From contig NZ_QYLP01000086.1 in assembly GCF_003614925.1 (NCBI RefSeq), forward strand, positions 1 to 45,764: DNA of 45,764 bases, in the 5' to 3' direction. Source of the DNA: Arthrobacter celericrescens (GTDB lineage: Bacteria > Actinomycetota > Actinomycetes > Actinomycetales > Micrococcaceae). The notes under the pieces were generated by a model. That model searched no databases and had not been told where the DNA came from. It saw nothing but the letters and a program-made list of their open reading frames with translations. Both the position numbers and the translations under genes were made by a program. Each line of letters opens with the position of its first letter. Positions within the stretch are counted from its first letter, which is position 1. Below, piece by piece: positions 1-8,194 of this stretch.

Positions 1-26
1 CGGTGACCGCCACAGAGGAACCGTTG

Positions 27-70
27 AGCAGAACGCCGGCCGTGCATGGATGCACGGCCGGCGTTCTGCT
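27..70. terminator. Perfect 20-bp-arm hairpin, probable bidirectional terminator
   Basis: Positions 27-46 and 51-70 are perfect reverse complements separated by a 4-nt loop (TGGA). Neither side has a clear T-tract, so it may act as a transcript-end structure rather than a classical intrinsic terminator. It lies just beyond the stop of the minus-strand cation-efflux gene and may also serve a gene left of the window. Confidence 0.7.
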
Positions 71-71
71 T

Positions 72-120
72 AGGCCGGAGGAAGTCCGGCCTGCCTGGCT
101 GGGGTCAGGGTATGCCAGGC
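72..120. repeat. Two more small inverted repeats behind the CDF gene
   Basis: AGGCCGGA (72-79) pairs with TCCGGCCT (85-92), and GCCTGGC (93-99) pairs with GCCAGGC (114-120). With the larger hairpin at 27-70 they form three consecutive stem-loops in the 3' region of the minus-strand gene that stops at 122. Function beyond transcript-end protection is unknown. Confidence 0.45.
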
Positions 121-121
121 G

Positions 122-1039
122 TCAGGCGTTCACACGGGCGATGTCCGGCTCGAGGTAGATGACCCGCGCCATCGGAACCGCAGCGCGGATCCGGCCCTCG
201 GCGTCGTCGATCGCCTTGGCGATGCTCTCGCCGGTATCGGCCGCACCCACGCTGATCTTTGCGGCGACGAGCAGTTCCTCCGGGCCAAGGTGCATGGTCT
301 TGAGGTGGATGATGCGGGTGCTGCCGGACTCGAGGGCTGCGGTGATGCGGGCGACGTCTTCCTTGGTGGCGGATTCGCCCAGCAGCAGCGACTTCGTCTC
401 GACAGCCAGCACGACGGCGATCGCCACCAGCAGCAGGCCGATCATGGCGGTGCCGGCGGCATCCCAGACGCCGTCCCCGGTCAGCAGGGTCATGCTCACG
501 CCAAAGAGGGCGAAGACAAGGCCGACGAGGGCGCCGAGGTCCTCCAGCAGGATAACCGGGAGCTCGGGCTGCTTGGCGTTCCGGATGAAGTTCGTCCAGC
601 TCTGCTTGCCGCGGACGTGGTTGGACTCAATGATCGCCGTGCGGAAGGAGAAGCTTTCGGCAACGATCGCACCGATCAGGACGGCGAGCGGGACCCACCA
701 GAAGTCGCCTTCGATGGCGTGGGGGTGTTGGAACTTCTCCCAAGCCTCGAACAGGGCGAACAGGCCGCCGACGCTGAACAGCACGATCGAGACGATGAAG
801 GCGTAGATGTATCGCTCGCGGCCGTAGCCGAAGGGGTGTTGCGGGCTCGCGGCGCGCTTGGCCCGCTTGCCGCCGATCAGGAGCAGGAGCTGGTTTCCGG
901 AGTCGGCCACCGAGTGGATCGCCTCCGCCAGCATGGACGATGACATCGTCAGGACGAATGCGACGAACTTCAACAAGGCGATGGTCAGGTTGGCGGCCAG
1001 TGCCGCCACGATCGCCTTGGTACCGCCATTTGCAGCCAC
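122..1039 (-). CDS. Cation diffusion facilitator family transporter
   Basis: A 305-aa membrane protein of the CDF family, which exports divalent metal ions (Zn, Fe, Mn, Co type) in exchange for protons. The N-terminal two thirds are hydrophobic, with about six membrane segments. TM2 carries HSVAD, the conserved metal-site H/D pair of the family, and a later segment carries the LLEDLGALVG motif of the second half-site. The last about 80 residues are the soluble regulatory ferredoxin-like domain. The start is GTG, preceded by GAGGAG at good spacing. It stands alone downstream of the trmH-like gene on the same strand. The metal cannot be read from the sequence. Confidence 0.9.
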   Translation of the reverse strand: MAANGGTKAIVAALAANLTIALLKFVAFVLTMSSSMLAEAIHSVADSGNQLLLLIGGKRAKRAASPQHPFGYGRERYIYAFIVSIVLFSVGGLFALFEAWEKFQHPHAIEGDFWWVPLAVLIGAIVAESFSFRTAIIESNHVRGKQSWTNFIRNAKQPELPVILLEDLGALVGLVFALFGVSMTLLTGDGVWDAAGTAMIGLLLVAIAVVLAVETKSLLLGESATKEDVARITAALESGSTRIIHLKTMHLGPEELLVAAKISVGAADTGESIAKAIDDAEGRIRAAVPMARVIYLEPDIARVNA

Positions 1040-1192
1040 GAAAGCTTCTCCTCTTCACAGGATCCGGGGAACTTGCGGGGAACAGCCGGGACCCCGCGGC
1101 CCCCTTCCCTGCAAGCAATACCGTACCGGCAGGAGCGTCCCGCGCGCACACCGCGACGTCTGGTCCGCCGCCGGGCTGGCCAGGGATTCGGC

Positions 1193-2089
1193 TCAGCTTC
1201 CCTGCTGTGAGCGGGCGCTGGCGTAGAGGCACACGGTTGCCGCGGTGCCGAGGTTCAGGCTTTCCGCGGAACCGTAGACCGGAACCGCCACCCGGTGTTC
1301 GGCGAGGGCGAGTTCGGCATCGGACAGGCCCTGCGCTTCGTTGCCGAAGAGCCAGGCGGTCGGGTTTTCGAGGGCGTAGTCGGACACCACGTCCGTGGCG
1401 CCCAACCGGCGCGCGGCGTTCTCGTCCTGCAGCGTGTCCAGGTTGACGGTGCCGTAGCCATCGGCGGCCAGCACGCCAATCCCGCGGGCCTTGCAGGCCG
1501 CCACCAGTTCATCGACGTCCGCGCCGAGCACCACCGGGAGGTGGAAGAGCGAACCGGCCGTGGAGCGCACGGCTTTGGGGTTGTAGATGTCCACGCTCGA
1601 CGCCGTCAGCACCACCGCGTCCGCCCCGGCGGCGTCCGCCGCCCGCAGCACGGTTCCCGCGTTTCCGGGGTCGCGCACCTGGCACATGACCGCCACAAGG
1701 CGCGGACCGGCGTCGAGCACTGACTCCAGGCTGACGTCGACGAAGCTGCAGACCGCCAGGATCCCCTGGGGGTTCACCGTGTCGGCCATGGCCGCAAGGA
1801 CCTCGTCCGTGGCCAGGCGGAGGTTCACGCCCTGCGCCAGGTCGGCAAGTTCGGGAAGCCGCTCCAGGCATGCTTCGCTTGCGTACACCTCATGGACGAC
1901 GCCGGGCCCGCCCGCCAGGGTACGTTCCCGATGCAGCGACAGGGCCTCACGCACGGCCTGCGGGCCCTCCGCCAGAAAGCGGCCGCGCTTTAAACGGGCC
2001 GGGCGCCCTGCAAGCTTTGCGACATCCCTGACCCGATCGGCTCGGGGGTTGGACATCGGAAAATCTTGCGGGCGCCCGGTTTCGTTCAT
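1193..2089 (-). CDS. TrmH/SpoU-family RNA 2'-O-methyltransferase
   Basis: A 298-aa SPOUT-class methyltransferase, predicted to 2'-O-methylate rRNA or tRNA using SAM. An N-terminal substrate-binding region containing FLAEGPQAVREAL is followed by the knotted catalytic domain with the three SpoU motifs: NAGTVLRAADAAG (near residue 140), LFGNEAQGL (near 245) and SAESLNLGTAATV near the C-terminus. It lies directly downstream of rplT, the conserved position of this gene in Actinobacteria (tsnR-like in mycobacterial maps). Neither the first ATG (2089) nor the in-frame ATG at 2056 has a convincing ribosome-binding site, so the first 11 residues are uncertain. Confidence 0.9.
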   Translation of the reverse strand: MNETGRPQDFPMSNPRADRVRDVAKLAGRPARLKRGRFLAEGPQAVREALSLHRERTLAGGPGVVHEVYASEACLERLPELADLAQGVNLRLATDEVLAAMADTVNPQGILAVCSFVDVSLESVLDAGPRLVAVMCQVRDPGNAGTVLRAADAAGADAVVLTASSVDIYNPKAVRSTAGSLFHLPVVLGADVDELVAACKARGIGVLAADGYGTVNLDTLQDENAARRLGATDVVSDYALENPTAWLFGNEAQGLSDAELALAEHRVAVPVYGSAESLNLGTAATVCLYASARSQQGS

Positions 2090-2115
2090 ATAAAGAACTT
2101 TAGTGGCTGTCGCGA

Positions 2116-2772
2116 CTAGTTCTTGATCTGCTGGCGGGCTTCGCCGCCGGCCGGCTCGAAGCCGGCAGCCTTTGCAGCCTCAACGCTGGAGAACCAGTAT
2201 TCGGCGGCGGTGTTGTCGTACCAGGTGGAACCCGGGACGTGGTACTTCTTGGACTCGGCGTTGCCCTTGATCTCGTAGCCTTCCGGAGCGCCTTCGCCCT
2301 CAACGGCGGCGACGGCGCCTTCGATGGCCGGCTTGTCGGCAGCCTTCGGGGCGGCGGCAGCCTTGGCAGCAGCCTTCGGGGCAGCCTCGGCCTTGGCGGC
2401 CGGAGCGGAGGTGTCGGCGGGCAGGGCAGCCTTGGCAACGTTCACCAGCGCGGTGAAGGCGTTGGCGTCGGACACGGCCAGCTCGGCGAGCATGCGGCGG
2501 TCGACCTCAACCTCAGCAGCCTTCAGGCCCTGGATGAGGCGGTTGTAGGTCAGGCCGTTGGCGCGGGATGCAGCGTTGATGCGCTGGATCCAGAGGCGGC
2601 GGAAGTCGCCCTTGCGCTTGCGGCGGTCGCCGTAGCTGTACACAAACGAGTGCAGCAGCTGTTCCTTGGCCTTGCGGTACAGGCGGGACCGCTGCCCGCG
2701 GTAGCCCTTTGCCCGTTCAAGGATGACCCGACGCTTCTTCTGGGCGTTGACCGCCCGCTTCACACGTGCCAC
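2116..2772 (-). CDS. rplT: 50S ribosomal protein L20 with C-terminal sunset-like domain
   Basis: Residues 1 to about 120 are a complete L20 ([37 protein letters not shown]), the early-assembly 23S rRNA binder. The usual family length is 115-130 aa, but this protein has 218. An Ala/Lys/Pro linker (about 118-155) leads into a compact segment (about 165-218) with [21 protein letters not shown] and AAGFEPA. I recognise this as the pattern of the small sunset domain, normally found on secreted or unrelated actinobacterial proteins. The start is GTG after GAAGGAG with 8-nt spacing. The gene is third in infC-rpmI-rplT. L20 is certain; the name of the tail domain is from memory. Confidence 0.93.
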   Translation of the reverse strand: MARVKRAVNAQKKRRVILERAKGYRGQRSRLYRKAKEQLLHSFVYSYGDRRKRKGDFRRLWIQRINAASRANGLTYNRLIQGLKAAEVEVDRRMLAELAVSDANAFTALVNVAKAALPADTSAPAAKAEAAPKAAAKAAAAPKAADKPAIEGAVAAVEGEGAPEGYEIKGNAESKKYHVPGSTWYDNTAAEYWFSSVEAAKAAGFEPAGGEARQQIKN

Positions 2773-2883
2773 GTGCGTACTCCTTCAGAATTCTTATCCC
2801 GCGGGCCGCCGAATTCCTGGCGGCCGGGGAAGGCTTTGGTGTAGTCAGTGCTGCCGGGTGGCAGCAACCGGAAAACGTGGAAC

Positions 2884-3078
2884 TTAGACGCCGAGCATCT
2901 TCTTGATGACCTTGGCATCGCCCTTGAAGACGATCTTGTCGCCGGCGAGGCGACGGGTCAGGATGGAGGACTTGTGCTCCAGGTAGTGGCGGCGGTTGGC
3001 CTGCTGACGCTTCAGCTTGCCGGTACCGGTCAGCTTGAAGCGCTTCTTGGCACCGCTGTGGGTCTTCATCTTCGGCAT
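2884..3078 (-). CDS. rpmI: 50S ribosomal protein L35
   Basis: A 64-aa basic protein of full family length, beginning [14 protein letters not shown] and containing HYLEHKSS and RRLAGDK, all diagnostic of L35. It sits between infC and rplT in the standard order. The ATG start has AAGGAG upstream in its 5' flank. No abnormality was seen. Confidence 0.97.
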   Translation of the reverse strand: MPKMKTHSGAKKRFKLTGTGKLKRQQANRRHYLEHKSSILTRRLAGDKIVFKGDAKVIKKMLGV

Positions 3079-3130
3079 GGGAACCGATCTCCTTACGTGT
3101 CCGCAGACGGGTCTGCAGTTCTTTCGTGCA

Positions 3131-3150
3131 GCCGGCCCCGTGGGGCCGGC
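3131..3150. promoter_or_regulatory. Strong GC hairpin in the infC-rpmI spacer
   Basis: GCCGGCCC pairs with GGGCCGGC around a CGTG loop in the 117-bp spacer between infC and rpmI. There is no T-tract, so it is unlikely to be an efficient terminator. It could stabilise or punctuate the polycistronic mRNA. Confidence 0.4.
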
Positions 3151-3195
3151 GTGCTGTTTGCGTGCCGGGCGGAAGCGTGGCTTCCTGCGGCGTGA

Positions 3196-4182
3196 CTAGT
3201 TGGTCTTGCGCGCTGCCGGCTTGGCCGGCTTCGGTGCCGCCGGGCGAGCGACGGGCTTCGGAGCCGCGGGCTTTGCCATCGGCTTCGGAACCGCGGCAGC
3301 TGCCGGCTTCGGTGCGGCGGCGGGCTTCGGAGCTTCCTCGGCCGGTGCAACTTCCTCAGCCGGCTGGGGTGCTTCCACGGCGGCCGGCGCCTCTTCTGCG
3401 GGGGCTTCCTCGACGGGAGCCTCTGCAGCAGGTGCCTGCTCGGCCGGGGCCTCTGCAACGGGGGCCTGCTCGACGGCGGTTTCCTCCACGGGGGTTTCCG
3501 TCGCCTGTTCCTCAGACTGGTTCAGGAGTTCTGCCGGAAGCAGGTCCCCGAGGGTCTGGGTGAGCGGAGCGTCGTTGCCCGACGTGTCGATCCGTGCTGC
3601 AGCCTTGGCCTCGTTCTGGGCCTTGGCTTCGGCGCGCTGTGCAGCTCGGCGGGCTTCGGCCTTGGCCTCGGCCTTGTTCTTCAGCGGACCGATCACCATG
3701 ACCATGTTGCGGCCGTCGATCCGGGGGCTGGACTCCACCACACCGACTTCGGCGACGTCTTCCGCGAAACGCTGCAGCAGGCGGATACCCATTTCGGGGC
3801 GCTGCTGCTCACGGCCGCGGAACTGGATCATGGCCTTCACCTTGTCACCGGCACCCAGGAAGCGGAGGGCGTGGCCGCGCTTCGTTTCGTAGTCGTGGGT
3901 GTCGATCTTCAGGCGGAAGCGGATTTCCTTCAGAACCGTGTTGGTCTGGTTCTTGCGGGCCTCACGGGCCTTGACCGCGGCTTCGTACTTGTACTTGCCG
4001 AAGTCCATCAGCTTGCACACCGGAGGCTTGGCCTGCGGTGCAACTTCAACGAGATCCAGATCAGATTCGGCAGCCAGGCGCAGGGCATCCTCGATACGGA
4101 CGATTCCTACCTGTTCGCCGGCAGGGCCGACCAGCCGCACCTCGGGGACGCGGATACGCTCATTGATTCTTGGCTCGCTAAT
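3196..4182 (-). CDS. infC: Translation initiation factor IF-3, AUU start, long C-terminal tail
   Basis: IF-3 binds the 30S subunit and enforces start-codon fidelity. The IF3-N domain begins [19 protein letters not shown], with [16 protein letters not shown] at its end. The IF3-C domain runs through [34 protein letters not shown] and MVMVIGPLK. The family start falls on ATT at 4182, preceded by AGGAG (4190-4194) with 7-nt spacing; the nearest upstream ATG (4251) would add 23 unrelated residues that overlap a terminator hairpin. An AUU start is the known basis of IF-3 autorepression. The 328-aa product is about 150 residues longer than the usual 170-200. The tail is Ala/Glu/Pro repeats turning to Lys/Pro-rich near the C-terminus. 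Confidence 0.95.
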   Translation of the reverse strand: MSEPRINERIRVPEVRLVGPAGEQVGIVRIEDALRLAAESDLDLVEVAPQAKPPVCKLMDFGKYKYEAAVKAREARKNQTNTVLKEIRFRLKIDTHDYETKRGHALRFLGAGDKVKAMIQFRGREQQRPEMGIRLLQRFAEDVAEVGVVESSPRIDGRNMVMVIGPLKNKAEAKAEARRAAQRAEAKAQNEAKAAARIDTSGNDAPLTQTLGDLLPAELLNQSEEQATETPVEETAVEQAPVAEAPAEQAPAAEAPVEEAPAEEAPAAVEAPQPAEEVAPAEEAPKPAAAPKPAAAAVPKPMAKPAAPKPVARPAAPKPAKPAARKTN

Positions 4183-4440
4183 GTCAAAGCTCCTGTGGTT
4201 GTGGTTAGTGTTCCACCGGCAAAAAGAGAAGGCCCCCAATTGCTGGTGCAATCGAAGGCCTCGGAAGATCGGGACCTGCCGGGACGACAGGCACGCACTG
4301 AACGGGAACAGTCCCGGACAATGTCCGACCAGATACCCGGCAACTTAACATCCCCGAAGGGAAACGGCTGACGCGGGTGGGAGAGAACTCCGCTTGCAAA
4401 CTGAAAGTCAAGTCTACAGAAACAGCCCGCCAACTGCACA
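4183..4440 (-). promoter_or_regulatory. infC 5' leader and promoter region
   Basis: This is the upstream part of a 327-nt gene-free stretch (4183-4509) between divergent infC and the DUF1844 gene. On the minus strand a possible -10 (TAGACT, 4411-4416) has no good -35. The transcribed leader would be about 200 nt. It includes GGACAATGTCC (a small palindrome near 4316-4326) and the terminator-like hairpin at 4221-4261. I see no leader peptide I would defend. Confidence 0.45.
4221..4261 (-). terminator. Intrinsic terminator / attenuator in the infC leader
   Basis: On the minus strand a 14-bp stem (AGGCCTTCGATTGC against GCAATTGGGGGCCT, three G-U pairs) closes an ACCA loop. It is followed by TCTCTTTTTG, giving the hairpin plus U-run of a Rho-independent terminator. 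It ends 38 nt upstream of the AUU start, inside the leader, where a terminator makes sense only if read-through is regulated. Attenuation of infC-rpmI-rplT leaders is known in other bacteria; its use here is inference. Confidence 0.7.
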
Positions 4441-4509
4441 TCGAGTGGCAGGACGGGGTTTCCACGGCAAAATGGCGACTCTCAGCCGGTCTGTGTCAAG
4501 CTTACCAGC

Positions 4510-4896
4510 ATGAGCACTGCTGACAGCAATTCACCCGACCGGACCGAAGAAGGCGACGACGCCGGACTGGCCCAGCAAATCCGTGATATTTCGGAGGTTC
4601 CGGCCGTTGAGGTCATCACCACCGGAGCGGTACACCTGATGAGCGCGGCCGCCGTCAAGGTGGGCCTTGCCGACGACCCCAACGCCGAGGACCTGAAGGA
4701 CCTGGATGAAGCCCGCAAGCTCATCACCGCCCTCGCCGGCCTGGTGACCGCAGCAGCCCCGGAGATCGGTTCGCAGCACGCCGGTCCCTTGCGCGACGGC
4801 CTGCGATCGCTGCAGCTCGCGTTCCGCGAAGCGTCCTTGATCCCGGACGAGCCGGGCAAGGGCCCGGGCGAAAAGTTCACCGGTCCGGTGAACTAG
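4510..4896 (+). CDS. DUF1844 domain-containing protein
   Basis: A 128-aa cytoplasmic, acidic protein of the DUF1844 family (function unknown). The core runs from about residue 25 to 115: helices with VITTGAVHLMSAAAVKVGL, then DLDEARKLITALAGLV. It is divergent from infC and ends 19 nt before a strong bidirectional hairpin. DUF1844 genes commonly neighbour infC in Actinobacteria, as here, but I know of no demonstrated role. Confidence 0.9.
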   Translation: MSTADSNSPDRTEEGDDAGLAQQIRDISEVPAVEVITTGAVHLMSAAAVKVGLADDPNAEDLKDLDEARKLITALAGLVTAAAPEIGSQHAGPLRDGLRSLQLAFREASLIPDEPGKGPGEKFTGPVN

Positions 4897-4915
4897 TCCC
4901 GGAAAAACCAAGCAC

Positions 4916-4964
4916 AGACGACGGCGGCGGCTGTCCCCGGGTGGGGCAGCCGCCGTCGTCGTCT
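4916..4964. terminator. Bidirectional terminator hairpin between convergent genes
   Basis: AGACGACGGCGGCGGCTG-CCCC pairs with GGGGCAGCCGCCGTCGTCGTCT with one bulge and one mismatch, about 20 bp in all. It lies in the 84-bp gap between the converging DUF1844 and MFS genes, so it can end transcripts from both sides. No long T-run follows. Confidence 0.75.
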
Positions 4965-4980
4965 GATGTGCAAAGTGCGG

Positions 4981-6282
4981 CTAGCGGACGCGTGCCGCCC
5001 TTCGGATCCGCATCAGCACCAGGCCCGCCAGGCAGAGCGCGACGCCGGCGACGCCCACCGAAACGAAGCCCGCCCAGGAACCGACGCCGTCGATGAACAC
5101 ACCGGCCAGCGGGGCGCCGAGCGCGACCCCGGCGGTCAGGGCCGAGCCGTACCAGCCCATCGCTTCTCCCCTGCGCTCCTCCCCGACGAGGTCGGCGACC
5201 TTCTCCGAGGCGGCCGACAGCACCGGCGCGCACAGCAGGCCCGGCAGCAGGGAGAGGATGGCCAGGGCCCAGGTGTCCTGGGCGAGGCCCATCGGGATGG
5301 TCAGCGCGGCCATGCCGAGCAGGAGCAGCAGCGGCGAAACGGGCCGGTGCATCGCACCGTAGACCACGCCGCCAATCACGGAGGCGGCGCACCAGAAGAA
5401 GAAGACGATGCCGAGTTCGGTCTGGTGGCCTCCGCGCTCCAGGATCGCCACGATGCCGACGTCGGTGCCGCTGAGCACCATGCCGGAGCCGGCCGCGACG
5501 ACGAAGACCGCCGCAACGGAGACGGTGAGCCAGGCGAAGTTCCGTGCGACGTGCCCGCGGAGCCGCGCCAGCCTGGAACCGGCGGGGGCCAGTTCGGAGG
5601 CGGCCTCCTGCACGTGCGCGGCCGAGGCGACCATCGCGGCACCCGCCGCGGTGAGATCGTCCGCGGCACGTGCGGCGCTTTCCTCCGCGGTACAGGGGTC
5701 CTCGGTGCGGGTGGGCGGGTTGAACCAGATCAGGAAGAGGCCGGCCACCGAGGCCGAGGCACCGACCGCCGTCAGGGCAACGGCGGAGTAGCCGCTCGTC
5801 GCCGCGATGGCGCCCACGGCCGGGCCGATCATGAAGACCATCTCGGTGAAGATGGAATCGAGGGCGAAGGCCGAGCGCCGCTGCTCCCCCTCGACCAGCA
5901 CGCCCAGGGACTGCCGGATGACGCTGAAGATGGGCAGGCTGAACAGGCCGCCCACGAACACCAGGGGCAGGACCCACTGGTAGCTGGCGTGAGGGACGAC
6001 CGCCCAGATGAACGCTTCGGAAATGACCGAGGGGATAAGGGCCTTGCGGAGGCCAGCCCGGTCCACGCGGCGGCCCCGCCAGGGCGCGCCGATGGCGATG
6101 CCGATGGTCATCAGCGCCGCGGCGGCACCGGCCGCCGCGTAGCCCTGGTCCAGCGTCAGCACGATGTGCAGCGTCAGGAGTACGCCGGCCGCCGAGTGCG
6201 GGATGCGGGCGATCAGGCCGATGATCAGCAGCTGCCTGACCGAACGGATGGACAGCGACTCCCTGTAGAGAGCGAAATTCAC
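4981..6282 (-). CDS. MFS transporter
   Basis: A 433-aa integral membrane protein with about 12 hydrophobic segments in two halves and a long charged central loop (about residues 190-260), the normal major facilitator layout. The A-loop between TM2 and TM3 has GRRVDRAGLRK, a form of the MFS GxxxDRxGRR signature. The protein resembles predicted drug-efflux members, but the substrate is not readable. The start is GTG with AGAGGTTG upstream. It follows sseB on the same strand after 55 bp and may belong to the end of the histidine transcript. Confidence 0.85.
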   Translation of the reverse strand: MNFALYRESLSIRSVRQLLIIGLIARIPHSAAGVLLTLHIVLTLDQGYAAAGAAAALMTIGIAIGAPWRGRRVDRAGLRKALIPSVISEAFIWAVVPHASYQWVLPLVFVGGLFSLPIFSVIRQSLGVLVEGEQRRSAFALDSIFTEMVFMIGPAVGAIAATSGYSAVALTAVGASASVAGLFLIWFNPPTRTEDPCTAEESAARAADDLTAAGAAMVASAAHVQEAASELAPAGSRLARLRGHVARNFAWLTVSVAAVFVVAAGSGMVLSGTDVGIVAILERGGHQTELGIVFFFWCAASVIGGVVYGAMHRPVSPLLLLLGMAALTIPMGLAQDTWALAILSLLPGLLCAPVLSAASEKVADLVGEERRGEAMGWYGSALTAGVALGAPLAGVFIDGVGSWAGFVSVGVAGVALCLAGLVLMRIRRAARVR

Positions 6283-6337
6283 GAGCTACAACCTCTTTGT
6301 TCCCCGGGTGGCTGCCCGTGGACCGGTGCAACCGTGA

Positions 6338-7261
6338 TTAAGGCGCAGTCTCCTGCGCGAAGCGCTGCAGCTTGACCTCGAGTGAGTCGACGTTCTCGGC
6401 GAAGGCATCAAGCTGTGCCCACGCTTCGTTCAGCCGTCCCAGCAGCGCCTGCAGGCCTGTGGCGTCGAGGCCGTCGGCGAGGAAAAGCACCACCTGCAGT
6501 TCGGGGCCGGCACCGCCGCCGGCCACGGTGTGTCCGGCCGCCGTTCGGGATGCCGTTCCGGCGCCCTGGCGGGTTTCCAGGCGGCGGACCGCCGGGAATT
6601 CCCGTGCCGTGGAAGCGAGAGCAGACTCCAGTTGATCATCCAGGTACGACGGCGTCCAGTCGCGCTGCTGTGCCAATGCCCACACCGCCGGACGACGGAC
6701 CACGAACGTGACGTCGGATCCCGGGTCCAGGACGAGCAATTGGGCGCCTTCGGAGACTGCGGAAAGCGCCGCGCGGGCTGCGTAGACAGCGACGGGCCGG
6801 GCCTCCGGATGCCAGGATTCGAGGGCGGCCGCCGAGGTGAACACCGGCATCGCCGCCCGGCCGTCGGGGGCCTTCAGGGTGACCAGGGCCATGTCGGCCT
6901 GCTTGTCGGCATGCAGGGTGTGGCCGTGCGCGTCGGCGACGCCGTCGGCTTCTTCTGCCAAGGTCGCCATGACCGGCACGAAAACCCGCGCCGTGGCCAG
7001 CGCCCGGACGACCTCCGCTTCGCCGCCTCTGCCCTCGCGCAACGCGTCGATGGCGGCGAGGTACCCGGCGTCGGCGCTGCCGTCGTCGTCCTCGAAGTTA
7101 TGGATCTTCGCGGCGTCCCCGCTCAGGTTCCGGCCCTCCCACGGCGTTCCGGCCGAGTCGGCCGCTCCCCCGGCGCCGGCCAGTGCCGCGGCGATGTGGC
7201 CCGGAAGTTCGCGCCTGGGCGCTGCGCCTTCTGCCGGCACCTGTTCCTGCTCGCCGGGCAT
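6338..7261 (-). CDS. SseB family protein
   Basis: A 307-aa soluble protein. Residues about 30-60 carry SGTPWEGR and a run of acidic residues, followed by an SseB N-terminal-type alpha/beta domain (VRALATARVFVPVMA, FTSAAALESWHPEARPV, LVLDPGSDVTFVVRR). A second domain at the C-terminus contains LQVVLFLADG. Actinobacterial SseB-family proteins typically sit beside hisA, as here; their function is unproven. The start ATG shares one base with the hisA stop (TGATG), so the two are translationally coupled. Confidence 0.85.
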   Translation of the reverse strand: MPGEQEQVPAEGAAPRRELPGHIAAALAGAGGAADSAGTPWEGRNLSGDAAKIHNFEDDDGSADAGYLAAIDALREGRGGEAEVVRALATARVFVPVMATLAEEADGVADAHGHTLHADKQADMALVTLKAPDGRAAMPVFTSAAALESWHPEARPVAVYAARAALSAVSEGAQLLVLDPGSDVTFVVRRPAVWALAQQRDWTPSYLDDQLESALASTAREFPAVRRLETRQGAGTASRTAAGHTVAGGGAGPELQVVLFLADGLDATGLQALLGRLNEAWAQLDAFAENVDSLEVKLQRFAQETAP

Positions 7262-8001
7262 CAGCGGCGGCCGGCTACGTCCAGGGCCTCGGGAAGCGTG
7301 AAGGCTCCCGCGTACAGGGCCTTGCCCACGATTGCGCCTTCGACGCCGACCGGCACCAGTTCGCGCAGGACGCGCAGGTCCTCCAGGCTGGAGATGCCGC
7401 CGGAGGCGACGACGGGCTTGCCGGTCTTTTCGACCATCTGCTTGAGCAGCTCGACGTTGGGGCCCTGCAGCGTACCGTCCTTGGTCACGTCGGTAACGAC
7501 GTAGCGGGCGCAGCCGGCGTCCTCGAGGCGGGCCAGAACCTCCCAGAGGTCGCCGCCTTCCTTGGTCCAGCCGCGGCCGGCCAGGGTGGTGCCGCGGACG
7601 TCGAGGCCGACGGCGATCTTGTCGCCGAAGCGTTCGATGGCGCGCCGGGTCCATTCGGGGTTCTCGAGGGCGGCGGTACCGAGGTTGACGCGGGCGACGC
7701 CGAGCCCGAGGGCGCGCTCGAGGGACTCGTCGTCGCGCAGGCCGCCGGAGAGCTCGACCTTTACCTCCAGCTGCGAGACCACTTCGCTGATGAGGTCCGC
7801 GTTGTTCCCGCGGCCGAAGGCGGCGTCGAGGTCCACCATGTGCACCCATTCGGCGCCGTCGTTCTGCCAGTTCAGGGCGGCTTCGAGCGGGGTGCCGTAG
7901 CTGGTTTCGGAGCCGGCCTCGCCCTGCAGGAGGCGGACGGCCTGGCCGTCCACGATGTCGACGGCGGGCAGCAGTTCCAGGACGGGCAGTTCAGTAGCCA
8001 T
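7261..8001 (-). CDS. hisA: HisA/PriA phosphoribosyl isomerase
   Basis: A 246-aa (beta/alpha)8 barrel that isomerises ProFAR to PRFAR in histidine synthesis. In most Actinobacteria this enzyme (PriA) also performs the TrpF step of tryptophan synthesis, because trpF is missing. The general acid/base Asp pair is visible in [13 protein letters not shown] at the N-terminus and [15 protein letters not shown] near residue 165. Phosphate-binding loops [10 protein letters not shown] and [12 protein letters not shown] are present. GAGGATTCCC precedes the ATG. It lies 33 bp after the 52-aa membrane ORF and overlaps sseB by one base. Bifunctionality is inferred from lineage. Confidence 0.93.
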   Translation of the reverse strand: MATELPVLELLPAVDIVDGQAVRLLQGEAGSETSYGTPLEAALNWQNDGAEWVHMVDLDAAFGRGNNADLISEVVSQLEVKVELSGGLRDDESLERALGLGVARVNLGTAALENPEWTRRAIERFGDKIAVGLDVRGTTLAGRGWTKEGGDLWEVLARLEDAGCARYVVTDVTKDGTLQGPNVELLKQMVEKTGKPVVASGGISSLEDLRVLRELVPVGVEGAIVGKALYAGAFTLPEALDVAGRR

Positions 8002-8034
8002 GGGAATCCTCGGTGTTGGAGACGGAAGCGGGCG

Positions 8035-8193
8035 TCACTTGCCCGGCAGGGTCAGAAGGTAGGCGGCCAGCAGCGACATGGCGGCCAGCACGTAGAAGGA
8101 AATGGAAACCCAGCGGGGCCGCTTCTGCTGGTGGAAGGAAATCCCGCCACCGATCAGCAGCCCGGCCAGGCCCATCAGGATGATCGACCACAT
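8035..8193 (-). CDS. 52-aa two-helix membrane protein inside the his operon
   Basis: A small ORF whose ATG follows the hisH stop after a single base (TGATATG). It encodes 52 residues: a hydrophobic helix (about 2-19, IILMGLAGLLIGGGISF), a basic turn HQQKRPRW, and a second helix (about 29-49) ending LPGK. Codon use is typical of its neighbours and it fills the hisH-hisA gap exactly, so I consider it real. I do not recognise a family. The basic loop suggests both ends face outside. The in-frame upstream extension overlaps hisH and is not credible. Confidence 0.75.
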   Translation of the reverse strand: MWSIILMGLAGLLIGGGISFHQQKRPRWVSISFYVLAAMSLLAAYLLTLPGK

Positions 8194-8194
8194 A

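Noticed and set aside
2116..2640. The L20 tail as a frameshift or sequencing artefact joining two genes
   Set aside because: The frame is continuous, codon bias stays constant, and the linker is typical Ala/Lys low complexity; no separate start or ribosome-binding site precedes the tail domain.
4316..4326. GGACAATGTCC in the infC leader as another copy of the 44.2-kb motif
   Set aside because: It has an extra central base and is single and unflanked; chance resemblance is likely.
6338..7849. A 503-residue reading for the SseB gene
   Set aside because: The first 196 residues lie antiparallel in register inside hisA and are Arg/Pro-rich nonsense. The ATG at 7261, coupled to the hisA stop, gives the normal protein.
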